Notes under the pieces: generated by a model
What the model was told of the DNA's origin: nothing
Seen by the model: only the letters and a program-made list of their open reading frames with translations
Database searches by the model: none
Source: Candidatus Accumulibacter appositus
GTDB lineage: Bacteria; Pseudomonadota; Gammaproteobacteria; Burkholderiales; Rhodocyclaceae
Assembly: GCA_000585055.1 (NCBI GenBank)
Contig: JEMX01000011.1
Span: 1 to 64,000, forward strand
Direction: 5' to 3'
Length of the DNA stretch: 64,000 bases
Shown: positions 26,618 to 35,273 of the stretch, in pieces
Layout of the letters: the number at the start of each line of letters is the position of its first letter
Position numbering within the stretch: position 1 is the first letter of the stretch
Made by a program: the position numbers and the translations under genes

Positions 26618-29009
26618 GCACCGGGCATTGAGTGCAGATCGCAGCGATGGAGCAGGCGGGCGGCGGCGCCTGCTGCTGGTGGCTGCCGCTGCGGCGGCGC
26701 TCCTGGCGCTGGCCATGGCCCTCTCGATCGCGCTCTTCGATGTCAATCGCTACAAGCCCGAGATCGCAGAAGCGGTCAGGGCGCACAGCGGCCGCACGCT
26801 GCACGTCAACGGCGATATCGAGCTGTCGTTCTTTCCCGGGCTGGCCATCGACCTGCCGGCGAGCACTTTGTCGGCCCGGGACAGCGAAGCGGAATTCCTC
26901 AGCTTTTCGTCGGCGCACATAGAAGTCGCCCTGCTCCCCCTGCTGTGGCAGGAAGTCCTTGTCGAGTCGATCCAGCTGCGCGGAGCGCGGGCGACCATGA
27001 CGCTGCGGGAAAAGCACAGCGACACGGTCAGCGAGGGCGACGAGGCCCGGCTAGCGCCCGCTGAAACGGCGGCGCCGGCTACAACGGCGGACACGCCGAC
27101 CGCGCCAAGCGTCAGCGCAGCGGCAAGCGGCGACACGAGCAGGCAGGCACACTGGGAAATCGGCCAGCTGCTGCTCAGCGACGCCGCGATCAGCCTGCAC
27201 GATGGCCTCAGCGGAAAGACGATCGTGCTCTCGGCCATCAATCTCGAAACCGGCCGCCTGGCGCCGAAGACGCAACTGCCGCTGGCGCTGAAGGCGCACA
27301 TCGCGGTCAGCAAGCCCGAAGTTGCCGGCGAGATCGAAATCACGGCCAGCGTAAACATCGACATCGACCGCCACGATCCGGCCAACTCGACCCTTGCCGC
27401 CAGCGACCTCAAACTCGGTTTCACGGGCAGCCTCGGCGAGCAAGCCTTGCGCGCCTCGCTCACCGCCAGCAGCCTGTTCCGCCATGGCCAAGCGTTCAGA
27501 GCCTCACAAGTCGAAGTCGCTGTGCAGGCCGACGCCGAGACGCTCGCGGCCGGCGCGGCGCTGGCAGGCACGCGTTCGCTCGATGCCACCGTCAGGCTCG
27601 ACAGCATTGCTGGCCCGAGCTCGGCATTGGTCGGCGAAGGATTTCTGCTCACGGCGACGCGCCGCGATGGCCCGGCAAGCATCTCCGCCCGCGTCAGCGG
27701 TGCACTGAACGCGAGTATCGAGGGACAGACTCTGAGCCTGCCGCAGTTCGACGCAGAGATCGGCCTCGAAGACCCGCGCTTGCCCGGAGGGCAGGCACGC
27801 CTGCCACTTTCCGGCGCCCTGACGCTCGACGCCAGGCAAGAACGCGCCAGCCTGAAGCTGGCCTCACGCGCGAGCGATGCCAGTTTCGAGGCCAGCATCG
27901 AGCTGGCCAACTTCGCGAAGCCGGAAGTCGGTTTCGACCTGCAGGCCGATCGACTCAATCTGGATCGCTACCTGCCAGCCGCCCCAGTGCTCACGGCAGA
28001 AGCGGCTGCAAGACGCGAGCCCGCAGCCGCCGAGCAAGCCGCAAGCAGCGAGCCCGGAAAAGGCCGCAACCCGGCGGTGCACATCGTTCGGACTTCCACG
28101 TCGGCGCCAACACCACCGCCTGCATCGGCATCGGCAGCGTCCGAGCCTGCCTTCAAGCTGGCCCCCCTGGGCAAGCTGCGCCTCGACGGCCAACTGAAGA
28201 TCGCCCAGCTACAGGCACACGGAATCAAGGCGGCGGTTGTGCACGCCCGCGTGCACAGCGCCGACGGTAGCGCGACACTCGCGCCGGTGAGCGCGCGGCT
28301 TTACGGTGGTCAGGCGGACGGCGACTTGACCCTTGACGGACAGAGCCCACGCCTCGCCCTGAAGCTGGCGCTGAAGGATGTCGACTTCGGCGCCTTGGCG
28401 CACGACGCAGGCGGTCACAGCGATCTCGAAGGCCGCGGCAATGTGGACCTGGAGCTGTCGAGCACCGGCCAGTCACGCGTCGAGCTGACCCGAGCGGCGC
28501 AGGGGACGGCGCGCTTCGCGCTGCGCGACGTCGCGCTGGTCGGCATCGACCTGTCCGCGGTTCTCGGCCAAGTGAAGGACATCCTGAGCGCCGGCGGCAC
28601 GCAGTCCGGCAAGATCGACACCTCCCGGCTGACCCGGCTGACGCACCTGAGCGCTACCGTCAAACTGGCTGAAGGCATTGCCCATAATGACGATCTCGAC
28701 GGCGCCGCGCCCAGGCTCGCGCTCGGTGGTTACGGCCAGTTCGATCTGCTCGCGAACGAGCTCGACTACACGCTGCGCGTCATGATGGCGGCGAATCCTG
28801 CCGAAAGCTCGAAGCTGCTGCGCGCGCTGGAGGGCGTACCGATACCGGTACAGGTCAGCGGGCCAGCGAATGAGCTGCGCTACTCGATCAGCCTGAAAAA
28901 TGTCGCCGCCGATGTGCTCAAGCGTCACAGCGACGACATCGGCGCCGCGCTGATCGATGAAGCGGAACGCCTTCTCGACAGGCTCTTTGGCGGCGACAAG
29001 AGCAAGTGA
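26610..29009 (+). CDS. AsmA-family protein
   Basis: 799 aa. One N-terminal membrane helix (about 20-45) anchors a very large periplasmic part. The N-terminal AsmA signature follows the helix (DVNRYKPEIAEAVRAHSGRTL, then GDIELSFFPGLAIDLP), and the C-terminal AsmA_2-type region contains ALRDVALVGIDLSAVL and GYGQFDLLANELDYTL. The centre is Ala/Pro-rich and disordered (about 485-535). AsmA-like proteins are thought to shuttle phospholipids between the membranes. The start is uncertain: TTG at 26610 overlaps the fabI stop, and TTG at 26628 is an alternative; no ATG fits the signal. Confidence 0.88.
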   Translation: MAEHRALSADRSDGAGGRRRLLLVAAAAAALLALAMALSIALFDVNRYKPEIAEAVRAHSGRTLHVNGDIELSFFPGLAIDLPASTLSARDSEAEFLSFSSAHIEVALLPLLWQEVLVESIQLRGARATMTLREKHSDTVSEGDEARLAPAETAAPATTADTPTAPSVSAAASGDTSRQAHWEIGQLLLSDAAISLHDGLSGKTIVLSAINLETGRLAPKTQLPLALKAHIAVSKPEVAGEIEITASVNIDIDRHDPANSTLAASDLKLGFTGSLGEQALRASLTASSLFRHGQAFRASQVEVAVQADAETLAAGAALAGTRSLDATVRLDSIAGPSSALVGEGFLLTATRRDGPASISARVSGALNASIEGQTLSLPQFDAEIGLEDPRLPGGQARLPLSGALTLDARQERASLKLASRASDASFEASIELANFAKPEVGFDLQADRLNLDRYLPAAPVLTAEAAARREPAAAEQAASSEPGKGRNPAVHIVRTSTSAPTPPPASASAASEPAFKLAPLGKLRLDGQLKIAQLQAHGIKAAVVHARVHSADGSATLAPVSARLYGGQADGDLTLDGQSPRLALKLALKDVDFGALAHDAGGHSDLEGRGNVDLELSSTGQSRVELTRAAQGTARFALRDVALVGIDLSAVLGQVKDILSAGGTQSGKIDTSRLTRLTHLSATVKLAEGIAHNDDLDGAAPRLALGGYGQFDLLANELDYTLRVMMAANPAESSKLLRALEGVPIPVQVSGPANELRYSISLKNVAADVLKRHSDDIGAALIDEAERLLDRLFGGDKSK

Positions 29010-29033
29010 GCTGCGGGCGCTGCGAACGAGGGT

Positions 29034-29163
29034 AACGGTCATGACCTGTCGAGACACCCCGGATCATGAAAGTCATGACCGTTCCCCCCTCTTCCCCAAC
29101 CCTTCTCCCACGAGGGGAGAAGGGAGCTTCGTGAGTCGCTGGCGCGACTTTCACATTAAGGGC
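29034..29163. repeat. Interspersed extragenic repeat, copy 2
   Basis: A perfect 12-bp inverted repeat, AACGGTCATGAC (29034-29045) and GTCATGACCGTT (29072-29083). Then comes a perfect 10-bp hairpin, CCCTTCTCCC (29100-29109), loop ACGAG, GGGAGAAGGG (29115-29124), and a tail (29115-29163) matching copy 1 at 801-849. It lies between the convergent AsmA-like and nirH genes, so the hairpin may also terminate transcription. Confidence 0.65.
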
Positions 29164-29171
29164 CCACGGCC

Positions 29172-29669
29172 CTAGCCCGCTATTCTGAGGCCGGTCTTCT
29201 TGAGAATGCTGGTCGAAAAAAGCACGTCGTAAGCGCGGCAAGCGGCGCCGAGCAGCGCCGCGATTTCGGCAACCTTGGCCTGCACTTCGGCACGTGAAGT
29301 GCCATGCACCATGGCAAACAGGTTGTATGGCCATTCCGGCAGTTTGCGCGGACGGTGATAGCAGTGGGTCACGAAATCGAGTGCGCCAATGCGCGCGCCG
29401 AGTTCGTCGATACGCTCGTCGGGAACGTCCCAGACGCTCATGCCGTTGGCCGTGTAGCCGATGGCGTAGTGGTTGGGGACGGCGCCGATGCGCCGAATGA
29501 CGCCGCTGTCGAGCATTCGCGCCAGCCGCGCCATGACCTCTTGCGGGGCAATACCCACTTGCTCCGCGAGTTGCTGATACGGACGGGCGACCAGCGGTAA
29601 GCCGCTCTGCGTCGCCAGGATCAGGCGGCGATCGATGGCATCGACCGAGCGCGCCGGTGCGCCGCTCAT
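29172..29669 (-). CDS. nirH: Siroheme decarboxylase subunit NirH
   Basis: 165 aa from the ATG at 29669, which overlaps the nirG stop (ATGA); the longer frame upstream is nirG sequence in another frame. Lrp/AsnC-like fold with an N-terminal helix-turn-helix (IDRRLILATQSGLPLV) and a C-terminal ferredoxin-like domain. The heme d1 subunit motif CYHRPRKLPEWPYNLFAMVHG is present. With NirD, NirL and NirG it forms the complex that decarboxylates siroheme to 12,18-didecarboxysiroheme. Last gene of the nirF-DL-G-H run. Confidence 0.9.
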   Translation of the reverse strand: MSGAPARSVDAIDRRLILATQSGLPLVARPYQQLAEQVGIAPQEVMARLARMLDSGVIRRIGAVPNHYAIGYTANGMSVWDVPDERIDELGARIGALDFVTHCYHRPRKLPEWPYNLFAMVHGTSRAEVQAKVAEIAALLGAACRAYDVLFSTSILKKTGLRIAG

Positions 29670-30145
29670 GTGCGCACCGCCAGCTTCATCTCGACGAAAT
29701 ATTCCTGCAGCTTGGGAAAGGGAAAGACCGGCAAACCACTGGCTTCCTCGATGCTGCGTACCGCGGCCGCGATGCCGTCGGCCGTTTCGGTGGCCAGCAC
29801 GAACCACATGTTGAAGTCGCAGTTGCGGTCGCTTTCGCGGCGGTAGTTATGCGCCACCTGCGGGAAGGCGTTGACCACTTCGAGCACCCGCTGCCAATCC
29901 GCTTCGGGAACGCGCATCGCCGCGAGAACGAAAGCGCCCCCCATGCGCTCGACCTGGAACATCGGGCCAAAGCGGGTCAGCACGCGCGCGTCGAGCATCG
30001 CCTGCAGACGTTCGAGCAGCTGATCCTCGCTGATGCCCAGCGGCCCGGCGACTTCCGCGTAGGGCCGCTCGCAGAGAGGGAAGCCGCCCTGAAGCGAATC
30101 GATGATCGCCCGATCGACGGCGTCGATGCTGGCCGCCTCAGGCAT
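29666..30145 (-). CDS. nirG: Siroheme decarboxylase subunit NirG
   Basis: 159 aa, same AsnC-like architecture as its neighbours (AIIDSLQGGFPLCERPYAEVA at the N-terminus). It has the HNYRRESDRNCDFNMWFV segment of the NirD/NirG type, distinct from the CYxRPR type of NirL/NirH, so NirG is the better fit. It overlaps nirDL by 8 nt and nirH by 4 nt. Part of heme d1 biosynthesis for cytochrome cd1 nitrite reductase. Confidence 0.88.
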   Translation of the reverse strand: MPEAASIDAVDRAIIDSLQGGFPLCERPYAEVAGPLGISEDQLLERLQAMLDARVLTRFGPMFQVERMGGAFVLAAMRVPEADWQRVLEVVNAFPQVAHNYRRESDRNCDFNMWFVLATETADGIAAAVRSIEEASGLPVFPFPKLQEYFVEMKLAVRT

Positions 30146-31118
30146 AGCGCGCGCCGCCCTGCTTGAAGCGGGTCAGTGAAAAGAGGATGGCGTGCGCGTA
30201 ATCATCGAGGTGCAGGCGGCTGCGCAACTCGGCGATACGCGCCTCGACATCGGCGCGGACCTGCCCGTGAATCATGCAGAACAGGTTGTAGGGCCAGTCC
30301 GGCAACACCCGTGGACGCTGATAGCAGAGCGTCACTCCCGGCTCGCGGGCCAGGATTTCGCCCATCGCGGCGACTGCCTCGTCGGGGATGTCATGCACCA
30401 GCATGGCGTTGGCTGTATAGCCGAGTTCATGATGCCGGACGACCACCCCGAAGCGCTTGATGATGCCCTCGGCGCACCAGCGACGGATACGTTCAAGGAC
30501 CTCGCTTTCCTCGCAACCAACGCGACTGGCGAGCACCGAAAACGGCCGCATGAACAGCGGCAAGCCTTCCTGCAGGGCCATCACCAGCCGGCGCTCGAAC
30601 TCGTCGAGCGGCCGCGGCGCCACGAAGGCCTGCCTGCGCACCGGAGCCGGCTGGCCTTGCTTGCCTTGGCCGTCGAGCGAGAAACCGAGGTCGATGTGGT
30701 ATTCCTGCAGCAAGGGCAGGCGCAGCAGCGGCTGGCCAGCCGCCTGCTCGATGGCCCCCAATGCCGCCTGCAGACGACCTTCCGAACCCGCGGTGACGAC
30801 GAACCAGAGGTTGTAGCGATGCTCGCGCTCGTAGTTGTGGTTCACCTCCGGAAAGCGATTGACCGTCTCGGCCACCGCAGCGAGCTGCTCCGGCGGCACG
30901 GCCATCGCCGCCAGGGTGCTGGCGCCGATGCGCTTGGGTGCAAACACCGCGCCGACGCGGGAAATCTTGCCCTGGCGGCGCAGCGTCTCGAGCAGCCGAA
31001 GGACGGCGTTTTCCGCCACCCCAAGGCGCTCCGCCAGTTCGGCGAAGGGCGCCGGGCAAAGCGGGAAGTCCCTCTGGAAGTCGTTCAGCAAACGGAAATC
31101 GATCGCTTCATCGGTCAT
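30138..31118 (-). CDS. nirDL: Siroheme decarboxylase, NirD-NirL fusion
   Basis: 326 aa from the ATG at 31118 (a longer frame runs back into nirF). Two Lrp/AsnC-like modules in tandem. The N-terminal half (about 1-155) carries HNYEREHRYNLWFV (NirD-type). The C-terminal half (about 175-326) carries CYQRPRVLPDWPYNLFCMIHG (NirL-type). A Gln/Gly/Pro linker (about 158-172) joins them. Such a fused NirDL is known from Paracoccus-type clusters. It starts 7 nt after the nirF stop and overlaps nirG. Confidence 0.9.
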   Translation of the reverse strand: MTDEAIDFRLLNDFQRDFPLCPAPFAELAERLGVAENAVLRLLETLRRQGKISRVGAVFAPKRIGASTLAAMAVPPEQLAAVAETVNRFPEVNHNYEREHRYNLWFVVTAGSEGRLQAALGAIEQAAGQPLLRLPLLQEYHIDLGFSLDGQGKQGQPAPVRRQAFVAPRPLDEFERRLVMALQEGLPLFMRPFSVLASRVGCEESEVLERIRRWCAEGIIKRFGVVVRHHELGYTANAMLVHDIPDEAVAAMGEILAREPGVTLCYQRPRVLPDWPYNLFCMIHGQVRADVEARIAELRSRLHLDDYAHAILFSLTRFKQGGARYA

Positions 31119-31125
31119 CGCGGTC

Positions 31126-32292
31126 TCAGAATCCCGTGCGCTGTGCGCGGCTGGTGAAGAAAATGCCACTCGGTGCCTGGGCGGTGAACTCGCCGACCTT
31201 GCTGAAGCTCGCGGTATCGTAAATCACCACCTTATTGTCGTCACGGGCGGAAAGCCAGACCTGCTCACCACGCGGCGTGAACTCCATGTGCAGAATCGCC
31301 TTGCCCGGTTCGAGGGTTTGCACCACCTTGCCGCTCAGCGTGTCGATGACCTGTACCCAGCCATTGTCAGGAAAGGCGAAATTGACCCACACTTGCCGGC
31401 CATCGGGCCGCGCCATGACGAACACCGGTTGTCCCTTGACCGCAATGCGGCCGACTTCCTGCCAGTTGCTGCCGGAAACCACCAGCACCTCGTGCCGGCC
31501 GATTGCCGGCAGGTAGGCCTTGCCCTGCGCCATCGACCAGCCCCGCAGGTGCGGCATCTTGAATACCGGTAGCTTCTCTTCGCCGCGCCCGTAGTTGTCG
31601 AGAATCCGCCGCGTGCCCTTCTCCGGCTGCCAGGTGTCGAGCAAGGCGACGCCGTCCTCGCCGAACAAGCCGGCGAGGTAATGGCGCCCGTCAGGTGTCA
31701 CCAGCCCGTCATAAGGCTGCAGGCCAGCCGGGTAGCGTTGTGTCGTCGGATGGCGCGGATCTGCGAAGTCGCTGACCCATATCTCGCCACCATCGAAGAG
31801 CGCATAGGCGAAACGGTTAGCGGAAAGGTCGGCCAGGCCGACGACCTTCGAGAAACTTCCCGGCGCGTATTCGGCTGGCACTTCGGAGAGCAGCTCCAGA
31901 GTTTCCGAGTCGAAAGCCTTGATCCCACCCGGTGTGTAATTCTGCGCCACGACGATGCGGCCATCCTGCGAGATCGAACCACCGATAGCATTGCCCGACT
32001 GCAGCACGCGCTTGACGATGCGCGCTTCGAGCAGATCGATCTTGGTCAGCCCGCCATCACGGCCGAAGACGTAGGCGTAACGACCGTCGCGCGAATAGAC
32101 CACCGAGGCATGCGAGAGGTCACCGAGTCCGCCGATGCGCGCGTACGGCTTGCCGGCACTGGTATCGACCAGGCTGACGTGACCGCTGGCACGCTCGATC
32201 ACCAGCCCCAGGTCGCCGGTGCCACGCAAAGGCGGCGACGCACAGGCAGCAAGCAGAACAATCGACAGCAGGGCAAACAGTTTTCTCATCAT
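31126..32292 (-). CDS. nirF: Heme d1 biosynthesis protein NirF
   Basis: 388 aa. An ATG pair occurs at 32292/32289, with an in-frame GTG at 32301 as an alternative. The N-terminus is a lipoprotein signal (LLSIVLLAAC), giving a periplasmic lipid-anchored protein. The rest is an eight-bladed beta-propeller like the d1 domain of NirS, with repeats such as DGRYAYVFGRDGGLTKIDL and DGRIVVAQNYTPGGIKAFD. NirF acts late in heme d1 synthesis (dihydro-heme d1 dehydrogenation). First gene of the nirF-DL-G-H operon; nirS is not in the window. Confidence 0.92.
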   Translation of the reverse strand: MMRKLFALLSIVLLAACASPPLRGTGDLGLVIERASGHVSLVDTSAGKPYARIGGLGDLSHASVVYSRDGRYAYVFGRDGGLTKIDLLEARIVKRVLQSGNAIGGSISQDGRIVVAQNYTPGGIKAFDSETLELLSEVPAEYAPGSFSKVVGLADLSANRFAYALFDGGEIWVSDFADPRHPTTQRYPAGLQPYDGLVTPDGRHYLAGLFGEDGVALLDTWQPEKGTRRILDNYGRGEEKLPVFKMPHLRGWSMAQGKAYLPAIGRHEVLVVSGSNWQEVGRIAVKGQPVFVMARPDGRQVWVNFAFPDNGWVQVIDTLSGKVVQTLEPGKAILHMEFTPRGEQVWLSARDDNKVVIYDTASFSKVGEFTAQAPSGIFFTSRAQRTGF

Positions 32293-32359
32293 CGTCTTCA
32301 CTCAAACAGCGCCCGTGGCGCATCCACAAAATGGTGCCCGCGAGCACCATCAAACCCGA

Positions 32360-32373
32360 TCGACGTATCTCAA
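32360..32373 (-). promoter_or_regulatory. Degenerate FNR/DNR-like box before nirF
   Basis: On the minus strand TTGAG-ATAC-GTCGA matches 7 of 10 half-site positions of TTGAT-N4-ATCAA. It sits 68 nt from the nirF ATG, the same spacing as the strong boxes before nosC1 (63) and nosC2 (66). No good -10 is seen at the expected place, so this is weak. Confidence 0.3.
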
Positions 32374-32446
32374 CGTCCCTCGCCCTCGCGGGCCGGGGCA
32401 GAGGGGCTGCCCATACGCGCTCTCGCACGGGTCGTCTCGCCCACGG

Positions 32447-32484
32447 CCCCTCTCCCCAACCCCTCTCCCACGAGGGGAGAGGGG
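32447..32484. repeat. Extragenic repeat fragment, copy 3 (hairpin part)
   Basis: Shares the CTCCCCAACCC...CTCCCACGAGGGGAGA block with copy 2 at about 29087-29124. The stem here is CCCCTCTCCC (32460-32469), loop ACGAG, GGGAGAGGGG (32475-32484), perfect 10 bp. Compared with copy 2 one base pair differs on both sides of the stem (a compensatory change). It lies between the TlpA-like gene and nirF and may terminate the nos transcripts. Confidence 0.65.
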
Positions 32485-32552
32485 CGATAGGCTTCGGGGA
32501 ATACCTTGCGCCTAACTTTATCGTAACACCGAGCGACGCGAGCGCTGGCCGC

Positions 32553-33053
32553 TCAGAGAATCGGCCTGACCGCCTCTTCCATCTCCGCCTGATCCATGGC
32601 GCCGAGTTCGCTGCTGCGGATGCGGCCGTCACGATCGATAAGGACGCTAAACGGCAAGCCAGCCTTACTGTTCCCCAGAGCCTTCATCAGCTCGATGCTC
32701 GCCTCGCTGCCACCAATCAGCGAAGTGTAGTTCATCTCGTAGGCGCGACCGAATTCGCGCAGCTGCTCGAGTTTGTCGGCGTCTTCGACGGCGATGCCGA
32801 CGACCAGCAGCCCCCGGCCCCGGTACCTGGCCTGCAATGCCGCGAGATCGGGAATCTCCTGGCGACACGGAGCGCACCAGCGCGCCCAGAAATTGACCAA
32901 CAGCGGCTTGCCCTTCAATGATCCCAGCGCCACTGCAGGTCCGTCAATCGCGGGCAGGGTCAAGGCGAAGAACGGTGCGGCCGACGGCAGCTCGGCGGCC
33001 CTCCCCGAAATGGCGAACAGCACCAGCAGCAGAAGGGCAGCAAGGCGCTTCAT
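32553..33053 (-). CDS. TlpA-family periplasmic thioredoxin
   Basis: 166 aa from the ATG at 33053, with GGAGG exactly 6 nt upstream; frames starting at 33080 or 33059 are less well placed. Sec signal (MKRLAALLLL to GRAAE), then a TlpA/ResA thioredoxin fold with active site WCAPC (in NFWARWCAPCRQEIP) and PFSVLIDRDGRI. Its position at the end of the nos operon suggests thiol reduction in cofactor assembly, for example of the NosZ CuA cysteines or of NosL. Cytochrome c maturation is an alternative. Confidence 0.88.
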   Translation of the reverse strand: MKRLAALLLLVLFAISGRAAELPSAAPFFALTLPAIDGPAVALGSLKGKPLLVNFWARWCAPCRQEIPDLAALQARYRGRGLLVVGIAVEDADKLEQLREFGRAYEMNYTSLIGGSEASIELMKALGNSKAGLPFSVLIDRDGRIRSSELGAMDQAEMEEAVRPIL

Positions 33054-33066
33054 CGCCATCCTCCGC

Positions 33067-33894
33067 TCAAGGCAGGTCACTGCGACGAAAAGTCAGAAAA
33101 CCGACCAGCGCCGCCAGCGAGCCGATGGCCAGCGGGTAGAGCAAGGCGTAGACGCGGAAGCCGGCGCTGCCGAAGAGGTCGAGAATGACGTAGGCTGACG
33201 GTCCGAGGACGATCAGCTGCGGGTCGAACATGGCCAGCGAAGCGGTACGAAAGACCTGCAGCGGGTTGAGCAAGGCGATGCCGACGGCGACCTCGGGAGC
33301 GACCCGGCCCTGGATCATCACCCCGAGCAGGATAAGGTCGAGGAACAGCAACATGCTCAGCCAGACGATGAACGCGGCCCCCTGCGCGACGTCGGTGCTG
33401 CGCGCCAGCGTCGAGATCAGCATGCCGATGCCGAGAAAGCACCAGGCCATGGCCGCCAGCAGACCCGTGTAATAGAAGAACATTTCCCACGGCACTTCGA
33501 TGGCCTTGAACTGTGCCCACAGAACAGCACCGAACATGGCCACGAAAACCGGCAGGAAGATGGTCACGTAGCGCCCGAGGATCTTCCCCCAGAACCACGC
33601 CGACAGCGACACCGGCAGCGACAACAGGTACTCGAAGACGCCGGCTTCGCGATCGCCGGCCACCGAACGCACGGTGGTGATCAACACGAAAATCGGCAGG
33701 ATGGCCATGGTCAGCTGGATATAGGTCACCAGCAGCCGCGACAGGCCGATGAAGCCCAACACCCGCGACTCGGTCAGACCGAAGGCGAAGAGCAAGGCGA
33801 CAATGCCGCCGAAGACCAGGCTGTAGAGCAGGAACCAGCGCGCGCGCAGCGATTCGACGATGTCCAGGCGGGCGGTCAGGAGGAGTGAATTCAT
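33067..33894 (-). CDS. nosY: ABC transporter permease NosY
   Basis: 275 aa, six membrane helices, ABC-2 type. It begins MNSLLLTARLDIVESLRARW and has the loop VRSVAGDREAGVFEYLLSLP typical of NosY. With NosF and NosD it forms the NosDFY complex that supports assembly of the NosZ CuZ sulfide-copper cluster. It lies 10 nt after nosL on the same strand. Confidence 0.93.
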   Translation of the reverse strand: MNSLLLTARLDIVESLRARWFLLYSLVFGGIVALLFAFGLTESRVLGFIGLSRLLVTYIQLTMAILPIFVLITTVRSVAGDREAGVFEYLLSLPVSLSAWFWGKILGRYVTIFLPVFVAMFGAVLWAQFKAIEVPWEMFFYYTGLLAAMAWCFLGIGMLISTLARSTDVAQGAAFIVWLSMLLFLDLILLGVMIQGRVAPEVAVGIALLNPLQVFRTASLAMFDPQLIVLGPSAYVILDLFGSAGFRVYALLYPLAIGSLAALVGFLTFRRSDLP

Positions 33895-33904
33895 GGCCGC
33901 CGGC

Positions 33905-34378
33905 TCACTTGCCGCGCGCCAGAATGCGCTCTTTCATTTCCTGGTACGAAACCGCATCGGCTTGCGGACGCGCGACGGCCGCAAACTGATAGCCCATCGG
34001 ACTTTTCATTCCGGGGAGGTAGTGCGCTGCACGGGCGTCGATCCAGCCGCCCATGCGGTAGTCGGCAACCCAGTACTCGGTGTTCGGCGTTTCCTCGTTG
34101 AACGGTCGCTGCGAGAGCCAGAACATCGCGCAACCGATGTCGTCGAACTTCCAGACCTTGCCCTGAGGATCGCGAATCTGCGCCGCGAAGCGCTTGTCGC
34201 TGATGATCATTCCGCAGCGTGGGTCGGCATCCCGATCCCAATGGACCTGGATCGGGCCGCTGCTCGGCTCGCCGCTGCAGGCAGCCAGTGACCAGCCAGC
34301 AGCGACGCCCACGAGCGGCCTGAAACAGGGGCCAAGAGTCGCTGCCGGAAGAATTTCGAGAAAGCGTCGTCGTTTCAT
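33905..34378 (-). CDS. nosL: Copper chaperone lipoprotein NosL
   Basis: 157 aa. The N-terminal signal has an RRR start and lipobox SLAAC, so it is probably an outer-periplasmic lipoprotein. NosL motifs: RCGMIISDKRFAAQI with the Cys-Gly-Met copper-site region, DDIGCAMFWL, and MKSPMGYQFAAVARP. It delivers Cu(I) to NosZ through NosDFY. Between nosF and nosY. Confidence 0.93.
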   Translation of the reverse strand: MKRRRFLEILPAATLGPCFRPLVGVAAGWSLAACSGEPSSGPIQVHWDRDADPRCGMIISDKRFAAQIRDPQGKVWKFDDIGCAMFWLSQRPFNEETPNTEYWVADYRMGGWIDARAAHYLPGMKSPMGYQFAAVARPQADAVSYQEMKERILARGK

Positions 34379-34391
34379 GGCTGTTTGTACC

Positions 34392-35264
34392 TCACTGCAG
34401 GACGACCGCCGCGTCGACTTCCTTCATCTCGATGCGCGACAACAGGCCGACGTAACGCGACACCGTCCCCATGAAGCGCAGTCGGTCGGGCCCGGAAACC
34501 GTGCCGTGCCACTCGAGGCCCTGGCCGCGGTCGGCAAACTGCCAGGCGATCAGCGTCTTGGCGATAGCCGCATCGGCACGCGCCAGCGTCAGGTGCACCT
34601 GGAACAGCGCCGAGAGCTTGGCATCCTCTACCACGCGATCATCCAGGACGATCCTGCCGGTATCCATTTCGACCACGCGATTGACCAGCGGCGCCACCTC
34701 GTCGAGGCGGTGACTGGAGATGATCATGGTCGTGTTCTCCAGCCGCTCGGCGAGCAGAGAAAAGAAGATGTGTCGCGCCTCAGGGTCGAGGTTGGCCGCC
34801 GGTTCGTCCATCACCAGCACCTGCGCGTCACGACCGAGAGCGATGGCAATCAACAACTTCTGCTTCATGCCCCCCGACAGGCGGTTAAACGGCCGCGCCA
34901 TGATCGGTGCGACCTCAAGTCCCAGCCGCCTGGCAACCGCGTAAATGCGCTGGCTGTCCGAGCCGCAAACGGCGGCTGCAAAAGTGACCAGCTGGCCGAC
35001 CGGCATTTTCAGTGGCGGCGGCAACTGCGGCACGAAACCGACCTTGCCGAGCACCTGCGTGCGCTCGGCGCGCGGCTGCTGCCCGTCGATGGTCACCTTG
35101 CCTTGGTGCGTATACTCGCCAAGCAGACAACGGATCAAGGTCGTCTTGCCGGCGCCGTTCGAACCGATCAGGGCGATGCGCTCGCCAAGTCCGATTTCCA
35201 GCTCGACGCCGTCGAGTACGCGAATCTTCCTGAAGTCCTTGCCGACGTTTTCAAAACGAATCAT
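34392..35264 (-). CDS. nosF: ABC transporter ATPase NosF
   Basis: 290 aa from the ATG at 35264, with GAAGGG about 8 nt upstream (an in-frame GTG at 35270 is possible). Walker A GSNGAGKTT, signature LSGGMKQK, Walker B VLVMDEPAANLDP and the H-loop ISSHRLDE are all intact. A C-terminal segment of about 80 residues follows the ATPase core. It energises NosDFY. Order nosH-nosF-nosL-nosY. Confidence 0.94.
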   Translation of the reverse strand: MIRFENVGKDFRKIRVLDGVELEIGLGERIALIGSNGAGKTTLIRCLLGEYTHQGKVTIDGQQPRAERTQVLGKVGFVPQLPPPLKMPVGQLVTFAAAVCGSDSQRIYAVARRLGLEVAPIMARPFNRLSGGMKQKLLIAIALGRDAQVLVMDEPAANLDPEARHIFFSLLAERLENTTMIISSHRLDEVAPLVNRVVEMDTGRIVLDDRVVEDAKLSALFQVHLTLARADAAIAKTLIAWQFADRGQGLEWHGTVSGPDRLRFMGTVSRYVGLLSRIEMKEVDAAVVLQ

Positions 35265-35273
35265 TGACACCCT

